Source of the DNA: Dipteronia dyeriana
Lineage: Eukaryota; Streptophyta; Magnoliopsida; Sapindales; Sapindaceae
Assembly (NCBI GenBank): GCA_032871835.1
Contig: CM065301.1
Coordinates: forward strand, 12,346,413-12,410,412
DNA length: 64,000 bases
Direction of reading: 5' to 3'
This document shows positions 47,288 to 59,190 of the stretch, one piece after another; position 1 is the first letter of the stretch, and every line of letters begins with the position of its first letter. The notes beneath the pieces were generated by a model. That model was not told where the DNA came from and searched no databases. It saw nothing but the letters and a program-made list of their open reading frames with translations. The position numbers were made by a program, and so were the translations under genes.

Positions 47288-48793
47288 ATGGAGTCTGAAG
47301 CTTCTTTGTGGATCCACTCCATGTCTAACATTTTCTGCTTTTGTTTCTTCTCTTTCACCGCTTTCTTCTCGCTTTTCTCTTTATTCATCTTTGTGTTGAG
47401 ACTCAAGCCCTGGTGTAACTGTGACGTTTGCCGGAGTTATCTCAAATCTACATGGTTGAAAGATTTCGACAATCTTTGCGATTGGTACACTCATCTTCTA
47501 GCCAAATCGCCAACCGGAACCATTCATCTTCACGTTCTTGGCAATATCGTAACTTCGAACCCTGAAAATGTCGAGTACATTCTCAAAACCAGATTCGATA
47601 ACTACCCTAAAGGGAAGCCTTTCTCTGTTTTGTTAGGTGATCTTCTGGGTCGTGGTATTTTCAACGTCGACGGCGATTCTTGGAAATTTCAGAGAAAAAT
47701 GGCGAGTTTTGAACTCGGTAGTGTCTCTATAAGATCATATGCTTTTGAGATTGTATCGACCGAGATCCGTTCAAGGCTAATTCCGCTGTTATCATCAGCT
47801 GCTGATCAAGAAAAGGCTTTCGATCTACAAGACGTGTTTCGTCGATTCTCGTTCGACAATATTTGCAGATTCTCCTTCGGCTTAGACCCCGGATGCTTAA
47901 ATCTAAATTTGCCCATTTCAGAATTCGCAGTTGCTTTCGATCTCGCGTCGAAATTGTCAGCAGAACGAGCGTTGTCTTCATCACAAATGATATGGAAAAT
48001 CAAAAGATTATTCAATATGGGCTCAGAGAAGAAGCTCAAAGAATCAATCAAATTAATAAACCAACTAGCCGAGAAAATGATACATCACCGCCGTCAAAAG
48101 GGCTTTTCCGACAAGAACGATCTCTTATCAAGATTCATGGGGTCCATCAACGACGAAAAGTACCTCCGAGACATCGTAGTCAGCTTCCTATTAGCAGGCC
48201 GTGACACGGTCGCCTCCGGGTTGACCAGCTTCTTCTGGTTGATATCACAACACCCGGAAGTCCAATCGGCGATCAGAGAGGAATCGGAACGAGTCGTGGG
48301 TCCGGATAATAATACGGACCTTGCAAATTTCGATCAAATGCGAAACATGCACTACTTGAACGCAGCAATATATGAGAGCATGAGATTGTACCCTCCGGTA
48401 CAATTCGATTCAAAGTTCGCACGTGAAGATGATATATTACCGGACGGTACTTTTGTGAGAAAAGGCACTAGGATTACGTACCATCCGTACGCAATGGGGA
48501 GGATGGAGCGGATTTGGGGTCCGGATTGTCTCGAATTCAAACCCCAGAGGTGGTTGAAGAATGGCAAATTTGTGCCCGAGAATCCGTTCAAGTACCCGGT
48601 TTTTCAAGCTGGGATTAGGGTTTGTTTGGGGAAGGACATGGCATTAGTGGCTATGAAAAGTGTGGCTCTTGCTGTCATTATGCGGTTCGATGTTCGGGTT
48701 TCGGATCCTGATAAGGCCCCGAGGTTTGCTCCGGGACTTACGGCCACCGTGAGTGGCGGCTTGCCGGTGGTGGTTCAAGAAAGGAGATGTTGA
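47288..48793 (+). CDS. CYP94C1: cytochrome P450, CYP94C type (jasmonoyl-isoleucine catabolism)
   Basis: Single exon of 501 codons, the usual length for the family. A hydrophobic anchor spans residues about 12-37. The I-helix motif AGRDT is at 303-307, ExxR (ESMR) at 363-366, FKPQRW at 417-422 and the haem loop FQAGIRVCLG at 439-448 with the axial Cys at 446. CYP94C-typical stretches include DWYTHLL, NYPKGKPFSVLLGDLLGRGIFN and VQFDSKFA. The family's Arabidopsis member CYP94C1 oxidises 12-hydroxy-JA-Ile to the 12-carboxy form at the endoplasmic reticulum, damping jasmonate signalling; CYP94s also act as fatty-acid omega-hydroxylases. No lesion is visible. The start is the first ATG after the leader and gives a full anchor. 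Family confidence is high; the C subfamily rests on resemblance from memory, so orthology needs a tree. Confidence 0.93.
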   Translation: MESEASLWIHSMSNIFCFCFFSFTAFFSLFSLFIFVLRLKPWCNCDVCRSYLKSTWLKDFDNLCDWYTHLLAKSPTGTIHLHVLGNIVTSNPENVEYILKTRFDNYPKGKPFSVLLGDLLGRGIFNVDGDSWKFQRKMASFELGSVSIRSYAFEIVSTEIRSRLIPLLSSAADQEKAFDLQDVFRRFSFDNICRFSFGLDPGCLNLNLPISEFAVAFDLASKLSAERALSSSQMIWKIKRLFNMGSEKKLKESIKLINQLAEKMIHHRRQKGFSDKNDLLSRFMGSINDEKYLRDIVVSFLLAGRDTVASGLTSFFWLISQHPEVQSAIREESERVVGPDNNTDLANFDQMRNMHYLNAAIYESMRLYPPVQFDSKFAREDDILPDGTFVRKGTRITYHPYAMGRMERIWGPDCLEFKPQRWLKNGKFVPENPFKYPVFQAGIRVCLGKDMALVAMKSVALAVIMRFDVRVSDPDKAPRFAPGLTATVSGGLPVVVQERRC

Positions 48794-49489
48794 TAGTGAA
48801 GTGACTGACCGGCTGACCTCAGAACAACATTGTTACATTACATCGTCAAATTGACCTTATCATGTTGTACACTTGTACTTGTACATGAGTTTTAGAGGAA
48901 CTTAGACCGAATTATGTTTTAAAAATATATATATATATATATTTTTTTTTTTCTTTAATTAAGCGTGTGGATGTAAATATCTGAATTCTGAAGTGCCTTG
49001 AAATCTCAAAGTAGTTTATATCTGGGGCCCTTTGCTCTCTCTATGCTCTATGCGTTGGATTGGGAAGGAGAGGGAGTGTTTGACTTTTGAGATATCTAGT
49101 TTTACTGTAAGCGAAGGTTGGCTTGTAAAACTATTCTACACATGACCGCAACCCTTTTTAATATGATTTACACCTCAGATTTATTATTATTAATATTATA
49201 TCCACGAGAGAAAATCTTATATACACCCTAACAAATGTGTGTATGTGATGTGATGTGTATATCATGTGATATAAAAAACTTATTTAATTGTTTTTTTTTG
49301 TTTCATATGGTTTGTATCCATTGAACGGATGTATTGTACCGGATGTATTTAAGATTTTCTTTCCCGATGTCCATAATAACTTTATTTAAGTTGATTTACT
49401 TATTTATATATTTTATTAGCAAGTCCAATTATATTATAAATGCACCCAAATTGATTGTCCCAAATTAATCTAATTGGCACATTACAATT
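48794..49489. other. P450 3' flank and intergenic
   Basis: The 3' UTR should lie in the first ~150 bp; TA-rich tract at 48925-48945. No other gene. Confidence 0.5.
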
Positions 49490-49700
49490 TAGCATAGTTA
49501 GTAGTGTACCCTTCCTTTCAAATAAGTGGTGAGATGTTCAAATCATACAATCCGTGTTTTACCTCCTGGATTTTGTGAGTAGTTATTTCTCGTTATGAGA
49601 GTAGATATATGGACTGTACATGTATTGTTTGATCTCGACAGGTTTCGATAATCCTATCGTAATAGTTCTTATAATATTAAAAAAATAAAAAATAACAATA
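49490..49700 (+). mobile_element. possible SINE remnant
   Basis: TTTAGCATAGTTAGTAGTG (A-box-like, about 49489) and GATGTTCAAATCATAC (B-box-like, about 49532) are spaced as in plant SINEs. The sequence ends in TATTAAAAAAATAAAA at about 49680. No clear target duplication. Confidence 0.4.
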
Positions 49701-50316
49701 ATCCAATTGCATGTATCTAATCAAATTAAAAATTATCTTATGAGTAGTTGATATGTACCCTTACAAAGATACTATAAAAGGAAAATATTTATTGTATTTA
49801 TTCAAATGTGGTGAAATATGCCTAGTCTATGATTTTAGGAATTATATTGGTTTATAAATTATAATACTATTTTTATCCAATTAATTTGACATTTTAGAGG
49901 GAGATGCATGGTGGTGGCTAATCTATGTTAGCTTTAATTCCATTAATTTTTCATTTATACGATAGAAGAGACAAGTAAATTTTTAGAAGAAGAAAATATT
50001 TTAAGTATGCATATTCAAAATTGTATTATTAGCAAAATCGCTGCCACATTAAAATTGCGAATGAAATGTTGTTTGGTATTGTAGATTATGATATTGATTT
50101 GCAGAACATTTTCTAATTTTACAGATTAGCTATAAAAAATTCAGATATTAGTTATGTTTATTCTGATAGGGTGTTGTTTCATGTTTGGGCTTGAAGCCTA
50201 GAACTATATGAAAATTAAAGGTAGGTTTAGACTTTAGTGGTGTTACAACCTATCAAATAATAATCGGTTAGCATTTAAAAAAGAATTTAAATAAATTATT
50301 TTAAAAGATTTATAGG
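49701..50316. other. intergenic, no gene recognised
   Basis: AT-rich sequence without coding or repeat structure that I can support. Confidence 0.6.
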
Positions 50317-50320
50317 ATCT

Positions 50321-50956
50321 TGTCACGGGCCGCAGACTTACAAGTCCAAGAGTCCAACAAAGGCCCTTACTCTGTCCAGCTCCTGAAAGATTCTAGAGAC
50401 CTCTCAACAATTCCAACATTGGTCATACTTCTGGAAGTCTCTAGCAACTCAACTATCTCCACACAATTCTTGTACTTATCTAGATAGGTGTAGAATAATC
50501 TAGAACCTTGTAAAGGCATGTAAATACATGTAGAGTATTCTAGTTAGTTGTAGAATATTCTGGAGACTTAATCTCCACTATTATGCTAGATTAGTCTAGA
50601 ACATTCCTTAAGGAGGTCGCTCACCTATAAATATCCAACCCCTCTCATTAGTAAACCATCCTAGAATTCTTTCATTAATACAAAATCTTCCTTAGAGAGT
50701 ATTTGAGAGCATTCTAGCGATCCAGAGCATCTTGGCCTTCCTTCGTAAGTCCCACCGATCCTCTGTCTCCGGGCTCCTCATTTCAACCCTCTCCCGACTC
50801 TCTTCACTCTAAATCGCTTCCGCATCTTCACACTCGGCAACGTTCGTCCAAGAACTTGCCCGAGTGTCCCTCTTATAAGGCTTACTTTGCAACGTTCCCA
50901 TGGAAGTTGCCTAAGTGCCGCACGGGTGTGCCTAGATGAAATCTCACCCCGTGACA
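50321..50956 (+). repeat. 5' LTR of the small retrotransposon
   Basis: It contains CTATAAATA (TATA, about 50635) and a dense set of TCTAGA/GAATATTCTGGAG motifs between about 50390 and 50605, several of which fit heat-shock-element spacing (GAAnnTTCnnGA). Confidence 0.93.
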
Positions 50957-50958
50957 AG

Positions 50959-50970
50959 TGGTATCAGAAC
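50959..50970 (+). other. primer-binding site, initiator Met tRNA
   Basis: TGGTATCAGAAC, two bases after the 5' LTR. The consensus for plant elements is TGGTATCAGAGC, so one mismatch. Confidence 0.85.
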
Positions 50971-50984
50971 AGGTCGGTTCCAAG

Positions 50985-51548
50985 CAACAGGGTTCGGAGC
51001 TCGTTACTAGGAAATCACAACTAGCACGAGTCATGCACTCAGATAACGAAGTTACTGCCAAAAAGCAATCACAGCTAGCACGAGTCATGCACTCTGATAG
51101 CGAAGTTGCCACCATAGAGCAATCACAACTAGCACGAACCACACTCTCCGATAGTGAAGTTGCTCGATTTGAAATCCCAACGCTTGTTCGTGGTGACCAA
51201 CGCTCCCACAACAAGCAAAGCAAGTCCAAGGCACTCTCTATCCAGGTGGAATCCCTACCCGAGCCATGCAGGATGCCATCCGTAACACGACTCGAGGAGA
51301 CACCCAGCTCTCCCTCCTCTCCACAGGACGTAACGCCTAGGGACGTTCGAAAGAGCAAGAAGCATGCAAGACATGAGAGGCGATTGAAGGCACCGAGAGA
51401 AGGCACCCGAGATGCTGGATCACCTTCAAAGCCAAGCAAGCCTACTTGCACCGAGCCAAGGATACAGCCCGTCGCAAAGCTTGAGGAGTCACCTAGTTCT
51501 CCCTCTTCTCCACAGAACCAACCGACCGTAGGCGTTCGAAGAAGGTAG
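50985..51548 (+). CDS. internal open frame of the small retrotransposon, unknown
   Basis: An open frame runs through the primer-binding site to a stop at 51546-51548. Its first part is three copies of a ~19-residue unit: SQLARVMHSDNEV, SQLARVMHSDSEV and SQLARTTLSDSEV. The rest is basic and Ser/Pro-rich, with a repeated SPSSPQ motif and LKAPREGTRDAGSPSKPS, which also recurs as DNA after 51570. I recognise no gag domain. The absence of a clear ATG context and the repeat structure make expression doubtful, so it may be a gag-derived relic or fortuitous. Confidence 0.3.
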   Translation, partial: QQGSELVTRKSQLARVMHSDNEVTAKKQSQLARVMHSDSEVATIEQSQLARTTLSDSEVARFEIPTLVRGDQRSHNKQSKSKALSIQVESLPEPCRMPSVTRLEETPSSPSSPQDVTPRDVRKSKKHARHERRLKAPREGTRDAGSPSKPSKPTCTEPRIQPVAKLEESPSSPSSPQNQPTVGVRRR

Positions 51549-51776
51549 AAGTACGCAAGCAATGGGAATCTTTTGAAGGCACCGAGAGAAGACACCCGAG
51601 ATGCTGGATCACCTTCAAAACCTAGCCAGCCCACTTGAGTCGAGCTAAGGATGCGAGACTCGAATTCGGTCTCTCAAGGGAGGCTTCCCAAGCCGAAGAC
51701 CTTCAACACGAATGAACCAACTTGTGGCCAACTCCAACATACTCAGGGCCCATGCAACGAAGACGTTACGAACTTA

Positions 51777-51788
51777 GACGGGGGAGGA
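51777..51788 (+). other. polypurine tract of the small retrotransposon
   Basis: ACGGGGGAGGA immediately before the 3' LTR start TGTCACGGG. Confidence 0.8.
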
Positions 51789-52424
51789 TGTCACGGGCCG
51801 CAAGCTTACAAGCCCAAGAGTCCAACAAAGGCCCTTACTCTGCCCAACTCCTGGAAGATTCTAGAGACCTCTCTACAATTCCAACATTGGTCAAGCTTCT
51901 GGAAGTCTCTAGCAACTTAACAATCTCTACACCATTCTTGTACTTATCTAGATAGGTGTAGAATAATCTAAAATCTTGTAAAGGCATGTAAATACATGTA
52001 GAGTATTCTAGTTAGGTGTAGAATATTCTGGAGACTTAATCTCCACTATTATGCTAGATTAGTCTAGAACATTCCTTAAGGAGGTGGCTCACCTATAAAT
52101 AGCCAACCCCTCTCATTTGTAAACCCTAATAGAATTCTTTCATTAATACAAACTCTTCCTTAGAGAGTATTTGAGAGTATTCTAGTGATCCAGAGGATCG
52201 TGGTCTTCCTTCGTAAATCCCACCAATCCTCTGTCTCCGGGCTCCTCATTTCAACCCTTTCCCGACCCTCTCCATTCTAAATCGCTTCCGCATCTTCACA
52301 CTCGGCAACGTTCGTCCAAGAACTTGCCCGAATGTCCCTCTTACAAGGCTTACTTAGCAACGTTCCTATGAAAGTTACCTAAATGCTGCACGGGTGTTCC
52401 TAGATGAAATCTCACCCCGTGACA
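51789..52424 (+). repeat. 3' LTR of the small retrotransposon
   Basis: Collinear with the 5' LTR over all 636 bp. TATA motif CTATAAATAG at about 52095, and GAATATTCTGGAG (heat-shock-element-like) at about 52021, both conserved from the 5' copy. Confidence 0.93.
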
Positions 52425-52831
52425 ATCTGCCTTGTCCATAAAGATGTGACTGTTTTTTTTTGGAATCTTGTCAATTGATGCTGCTCTTCTGATCTTTTTT
52501 GGGAACTTAGATTTTTTTTTTTCTGAATGCTTGTATTAACTTCTGTAACCTTCTATTCCGTTTCTACTGACATACATAGGATTGAGGAAATAAATTTGAT
52601 TAAAAATTCTTTAATATTTTCTACATTTAAATATTTAAATTGTTTTATTTATGTTTTCAATGAAAATGGGGCAACATATTTTTGACAAATATGCAAATTC
52701 GAAGAAGTCTTCTGCAGTTAAATAAAAAAATTAATGAGGTGTATGGCACTTGTAATGAACTTGTATATTATTTTTACTTTAATTTAGAATATATAAACTG
52801 TTTTAAAATTATAATTATGTATAATGTAATG

Positions 52832-53269
52832 TAGATGGTAATTACACTCGTCGATATACAACTGGGTATTGCATTTTTCTATGACATAGTCTTATATCAT
52901 GGAAGACCAAGAAGCAAAATGTTGTCTTAAGATCTTCTACAGAGCAATGACCCAACTGTATGTGAAATACAATGGCTCAACTATCTTTTGACTGACTCTG
53001 GTCTCACCTTATTACTGTCGAATACATTGTATTGTGACAACCAAGTTGCACTCCATATAGCTGCAAATCCTATTTTTCGTGAACGAACGAAACACATTGA
53101 GTTAGATTATCACTTCATTCGTGAGAAGATTCAATAAGGATTACTAAAGACAGCTTATGTCTCAACAATGAAGCAGCTTACAGACGTGTTTACTAAACCT
53201 TTAGCTAATGTTCACTTTCAAAGTCTTCTTTGTAAGTTGGGCATGATTGACATAAATGCTCCAACTTGA
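52832..53269 (+). pseudogene. Ty1-copia RNase H, 3' end of pol
   Basis: Copia-type RNase H signatures are readable: TTGYCIFL, SLISWKTKKQNVV, EIQWLNYLLTDSGL, LYCDNQVALHIAANPIF, ERTKHIELDYHFIREKI and QLTDVFTKPLA, ending at TGA 53267-53269. At least two in-frame stops (after TTGYCIFL and after REKIQ) and a frame change near 52945 show decay. Reverse transcriptase and integrase are not in the window, so this is a 5'-truncated copy. Confidence 0.88.
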
Positions 53270-53437
53270 GGGGGGTTATTGGAGGAGTAAATTCTGCAGT
53301 ACAACGGTCTAGTCGGTCAAGTCAAAGATTGAAGCAATTCTCTTCCTGATACTTGGCTTATTCATCTCCACAATCTACTACCAATCAATCACCATTTGTA
53401 TAACCATTTTTGTTTTTCCTTTCCAATTTGTTACCGT

Positions 53438-53468
<31 letters not shown>

Positions 53469-53470
53469 TC
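53268..53470 (+). repeat. copia polypurine tract and start of 3' LTR
   Basis: GAGGGGGGTTAT follows the RNase H stop and is the expected polypurine tract. The LTR would start near TATTGGAGGAG at 53278. It runs into a TA microsatellite (53442-53469), so its end is not determined. Confidence 0.6.
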
Positions 53471-56400
53471 TTCTTCATTTTCTTCTTTTTTTGATATAAT
53501 ATATGTTATTTTATTTAAAGAGTTTATATTATTTTCCTTAAAAAAAAAGAGTTTATGTTATTTTTTTTTATTTTCTTTTGAAATATTACATTTTATATCT
53601 TTCTTAAAATGCTAAAAAAATGTATGCTTGATTTCCACACTATTCAGCCCAGTAATAATTTAATATTTTAACGTCTCAGGAGAGGATCACGTCCCACAAG
53701 TTTCTTAATAGGTCCGTCCCAATTGTACATGTGTGAACTTTGAACCAAAATTTTAAATATTTTTTTTTTAAAAACTTTTTTTTAATTTATGTCAAATTAA
53801 AACAAATCAATTTTAAATTAAAAGATAAATAATACGTATGTATGAATGTATCTGCTTAATGGCAGATTTCTTATCTTTTTTATTTAAATATAGATATCAA
53901 GTTTAATTTATCTTGTCTTAGAGCATTTTAAATGGTATCCTTAAACGTAGGAGAGTAATCAAAATTTGATTATTTATCTAAAAACATACCGTCCAATATA
54001 GTTACTAAAATTTATTAATAATAGTTATCAATAACCGAATTCTCTCTTTAATAATTAAACTTGAAGACTGACTTTTAATCATCATATACAAATTTCAATT
54101 AGATAAAATTCATCTCTTCATTACGAATAGATTAATACCCATATCATATACTTTCTTTTATCTTTTATAGTTTTTTTATTTTTTATTTTTTTCACCATTG
54201 AAATAAAAATGAACGGCAACAATGAAAAATGAGATGAGATTAGTTTTTTGATTTAGATCAAGTTGATTTTTAATTTAGATAGAGCGTATAACAGTATGCT
54301 ACACACGCTCATCAATTTTAGAAATCCCTGAAAACAATCTTCAAATGTTGAGGTGGTATCATCCAATGTTAAAGTGACAACTTTGATGTTCCAAATTTGT
54401 TAACTATACCATTGTAGATGCTCTTGGTAATAGTAAATAATAATGTATTTGTCGTGAAAAAGTCAATTATGTTTTTTTAAACATTACAATAATTCTAGAT
54501 TTGGGGTTTAATTATGTTTCCTTTACATGGGAACTGGTCAATCTTTGTCACCTTATTTATTTATTTATTATTTTTATAAAGTTGTTGGAGATATATATAA
54601 TGATCATGTCATTCTTTAAAATTATTTAGATTCCAATTCTTGGTCTTAGTTTACAAAATTATAGTATCATTTAACATTTATAGCAACTTATTTTTTTTTA
54701 ATGTTTATATCATTTATTTTTTCAATCCTCGATCAATTTTATAATGTTATATAATTGATTAATTAGAGATACTGATGAATCTGAATTCGGTCTATGTCAA
54801 GCTTTATTGCATGTTTGAGACATGAATAGGTGTTAACGTGAGATGAATAAAAACAGAATCCTCAGTCCCAAGTCTGATTTTGTAATCTTCGAAAGATCTT
54901 CAGTGCATGGAATATTTTAAAAAACATCTGTGTTGGAGTAACAAAACGTAAGGAGGTAGCCACGTCGAAATCTAACTATTTTATTCAAGTTAATTTAAAT
55001 TAAACATGCTTTGCTATTTCTTCATGGAACATATATTATTATTTAGCTGAGACACGGTTGGGGCCTGGGGGTTATATTAGCCCACTGTTGGACTCAGGAA
55101 ATCCAAGATTTGATTCTAACAACCATAAATCAAAATATTTTAATAAATTTTTCAATATATATATAAAATTAGTTGTAACACAGTTTTATATTTTAACATT
55201 GAACCAACTTTGGGTTTGGTTAAGTGCGGTGCTTGTCAGGTAAAAAAAGGTGTGGAAATTTAGGTTTCTGGTTTGTAATTGTGATTTGTGAGTAAGTAAG
55301 GTTTCTGGTTTTGTTGAGTTGAATTTGATGAAGTTTGAGCATGGTTTATATAACAGAAAAATTAGCATGTTTAAGTGAATACTAATTATGGTCTTATAAG
55401 TATTGTAAGTGATTTATGGAAAGCAAAATCTGTCATTTGTAATAACAGAGTTTCACTGCGACATAAAATTTATGATGAAAATATTATTAATAAACCCAGA
55501 TTACATAGATATAATAATATATACTTAACATAATAGGAGCATATAAATTATTAACCAAATTTAAGTAGTATTTACAAGAATTAACTGACAATATTACGCC
55601 ATTTAGACTTTAAATTAAGGAAAAAAATACAAGGCAAATGTTTAAAAAATAATGAATGTCAAGTGAAAAAAAACTGAGTCATATAAAGAATAAAGATGAC
55701 TCGTTCAAACTTAACCATACGCTGTTGAAAAAATATATGTATTACAGTACATGTAAAGTAGAGTAGGCATATGATGTGTAGAATAATAGGAAACTAAAGC
55801 CTAAGAACTAGAACTCTAGAAGGGATAAGTTTTGTCTCATACTTTAAACTGTCTTATCATCAACCAAAATCACAGCTATCAATATTGATTTTTTTTAATG
55901 AATTTTGATATAAATTTATTGAATTTTATTGTTCAAATCTATCTCTAAATGTTTTTTTTTTAAATTTTAATATATATATATATATATATAATGTATTTAA
56001 TTAGCTTGTAAGTAGCTAGCTCCGTTGGGTGCAGGGAGAGGGACCCCATACAATAATCTCTAAAGTTTATATTAAAAAGATTATAAAGTAGTTATAAAAT
56101 TTTAACTTTCTAATTCGGTCTCTCTATTATTTTTTTGTTTATATACATCACCTGCGTTGGGTTGGGTGTATATTAATTATTAAACTAATCTCTTAGAGAA
56201 CATATATGACACATGCTAATGGATGCTAGCAAGCATAAAATGGCATATATGCATGGCGTGAAGCACGAGGAGCTTCACTCAGGGCAACCACCCAATATCT
56301 CATGGATAACGTGGTTGCCTTTTTAATTCTTTATTTGTCTGATGTATAGTAGAAGGAGATAGTATTAGGCACAGTATGGTATTATTGTACTGGGGAAAAT

Positions 56401-58758
56401 TGTTTTTATTTCTACCGTAAGAAAGTTATATTTGGATTTATCATCAACCGGGTGTTTGATAAACTGATTTTTAAAAGTGACGTGAGAACCAAAAACAATA
56501 TTTAGTAAATTATACGTAAAAAGTGTTATGACTATATAAAAGTATTAGAAAGGATACAAATGAATAATTAAGATATTGAAAATAAATGATTTGTTTTATT
56601 TTTATGTGACCTTAAAGATGTTATTAAATAAATAATTTGTTTATTTTTATGTGACTTTAATCATGTTATTAAATAAATAAATAAATTTTATTAAAAAATA
56701 TATATTTTTATGCATGATTAAAAAATAATTACTAGAAAGGATATAAATGAATAATTTTGTTTTAATATTTTTTTATCTATTGATACATATATTACGAATA
56801 TATTAAGAAAACTTGTAAAATTTGATTCAAGGATTCACGAGATTACACAATTAAAATGGACAACAAAAGATCATAAATAACAAAGTATATATTATAGTAA
56901 ATTACAAATAAATACAAAGTTCGTGCATTAATTAAACTTTACGCAATTAAATTTCTTACGGTCTTCATTTTTTTCTTCCTGAACCATCTTCTTCATTTGT
57001 ATTGACCTTTATTTCTTCATTAATCTCAAAATTTACACTGTTATCAAAATCTCTATCTCGTTGTACATATATTTTAATGTAGTTATGAAGAGTCACTTTA
57101 GCAATAACAATTTGAAAATTTAACTATGCTTTAGTTTGGTGATCAAATGTGATGTTATGAACTATTAATCACAACAAAACAGTACTCGTATATGATGTCA
57201 TACATCAACAAGATTCATGATAATCCAATATTTTATATGTACACTAAATTAGATAATCCAGAATCATTATTCTCTCTCTATATATATACACTTTTTTTAC
57301 TGGGTCAGTTTGTCTCTCTCAAGTGGAAAAAGGTTGAAAAGAGATAATTAGGTAATTTAAAATAAAAATAAGAATGAGTATTTGAAAAAGTTATAAGTCT
57401 AAATTGTTGGATTCCTTCCTACATGAAGCAATGTGAGTAATATATATATAAACTTATTTTCGACAACGTCATGCATGACATCAATTAATAAAAACAAATA
57501 TTAAATCAAATGAATGATAACACATTTTCAAAGGATCAGAAACTTCCTAATGCCTTCCTATTTCTCACAATTATTATCTCTATTGTATAAATCCATTACA
57601 AAGACCTAACATGTTAGTATAAACTTTTATTCACCTTTTTTAAACGAGAACAAATTATACAGAGAAGGGAAAGCAGTGCATGAATCAACACACAACAAAC
57701 CAAACCCATAAATATATAATTATTGAGAACATAAACAACAGGAACAAAGCAAAAGAGAGAACATCGAACATAAACAACATGAACAACGTAATAGAGCAAT
57801 CAAATACATTCATCAAAAGACAAACAAAAATCAATAAACAAAAATATAATAACATAACTAGTTATACAAAAAAAAAACCCTTGAAACCCAAAACAATCAG
57901 GTACCGAAATATAAAGATCGACGAAATAATTCCCCAAAATCTAATTAAAAATCAAATATTAAAACGGACACAAATGAACAACGAAATTAAGAGAACAAAA
58001 ATAGAAAAGACATTGATTAGCACAAACCTGAAATCAAATACAGAAGATTTTTGTCAAATGAGCTCTTCAATTTTTTTAGAAGAGGAGGAGAGAGACATAC
58101 GGAGGGATGTCATGAGACGAGGATGGAAGATTGGAACGAATGGTGGTTGGTGGTGGTGAGATAGGGTTTTGTTATGTATAAATTTCATAAAAGTTAAGGA
58201 ATAAATGGGGAAGTTTAGAAAAATATTTATTAACGAGGTGTTCAGCGTGTTTTCAATTTGTGCTTTCTAGGAAGCTGATTTTCAAAAGTATCAATTTATA
58301 GCTTCTCAATTTCTGCATTGGAGAAAACTAAAATAGACCAAAAACACTTTCTATACTTTTTACTAAACACCTTACACCAACCTCAAAAGCACTTTTGGCT
58401 CCTAAAGTAATATGAGAAACAATGCTAAACTGGAGCTTACAATATGTACCGAATCTATCATGTATTCTTAATAATTAGTGGGACTGATGAACACAATATA
58501 TGTAGCTGTTAGATAGGGCGTAGGGACTCACCATCTACATTTGTAAGGCCGAAGCTAACGTTAATCACTTAAATAATATTTGATTAGACAAAGATTAAGG
58601 AAGTTGTAGACTTGTAGATGGTTTGTGAATAATGTTTGAAAAGAAATTAAAGAGAAAAACAGAAGGCGTGAAAGAACTGTTAGAGTGTAATTAATTAGTT
58701 AATTTACTGGCCTTAAAGCGCGCAGCAAGTTGAATCTCTGAGAAGGAAGGGGATTGGG
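53471..58758. other. long AT-rich intergenic stretch
   Basis: No gene is supported. The segment 56450-58375 has hAT-like ends (GGGTGTTTGATAAA at 56449; inverted AGGTGTTTAGTAAA at 58373) and may be a non-autonomous transposon of about 1.9 kb. A Lys/Asn-rich open frame at 57680-58159 inside it reflects base composition. TA microsatellites at about 55970 and 57280. Confidence 0.4.
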
Positions 58759-59190
58759 CAGCTGGGCTTCGAAAGGAAGAAACTGAACATCAATTGCTTT
58801 TTGTCATAAATTTTTTGTGAATAAGACAGCACAAACAACCAATTAATTTATGTAGCAAAAAGATTGTTCTAATTTGGTCCTTAGAAGAAAGGGGACTGAT
58901 AAATGGATTAAGATCCTCTCTCGGGTCTTGTTTTTCTTCGACTTTTCATAATTTAATGATACCTAAATAAAATAAAAAATACATTGTTAAGATGTTTTAA
59001 TTATACTTAAAAAAATTTAAAGAAAAACAAGGACCAATCAGAGAATTCTGCATCCTGATCCTTGATAAATATGTGGATCAGCTGGCCTAGCTAGCCGGTC
59101 TTCGAAAGGGAAGAAACTGAACTTCAATAGCCTTTAGCCATAATTTTTTGTGAATGCAGGACAAACAACCAAATATGTAGCAATTAAAAA
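58759..59190. repeat. dispersed direct repeat, two ~110-bp copies
   Basis: 58759-58865 and 59079-59190 share CAGCTGG, CTTCGAAAG, GAAGAAACTGAAC, CATAA(A)TTTTTTGTGAAT and ACAAACAACCAA in the same order, about 320 bp apart. Confidence 0.85.

Larger units (their letters stand above)
50321..52424 (+). mobile_element. small non-autonomous LTR retrotransposon (TRIM/LARD-like), complete
   Basis: Two 636-bp LTRs (50321-50956 and 51789-52424) begin TGTCACGGG and end CCCGTGACA. By hand count they differ at about 43 positions with no indels, roughly 7 percent. A primer-binding site matching initiator Met tRNA follows the first LTR, and a polypurine tract precedes the second. Flanking ATCT (50317-50320 and 52425-52428) is the likely target duplication; a fifth base does not match. 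The 832-bp inside encodes no protease, reverse transcriptase or integrase, so it must have moved with enzymes of another element. Confidence 0.95.

Noticed and set aside
50882..51634. 250-residue minus-strand open frame
   Set aside because: Antisense of the small LTR element's interior; it crosses the LTR border and primer-binding site and repeats LGFEGDPASRV because of DNA repeats.
50321..52424. retrozyme (hammerhead ribozyme in LTRs)
   Set aside because: Size, primer site and non-autonomy would fit, but I found no CTGATGA...GAAA hammerhead core in either LTR.
57680..58159. 159-residue Lys/Asn/Ile-rich open frame
   Set aside because: Composition follows the local A-richness; no domain, no promoter, and it lies inside a probable non-autonomous transposon.
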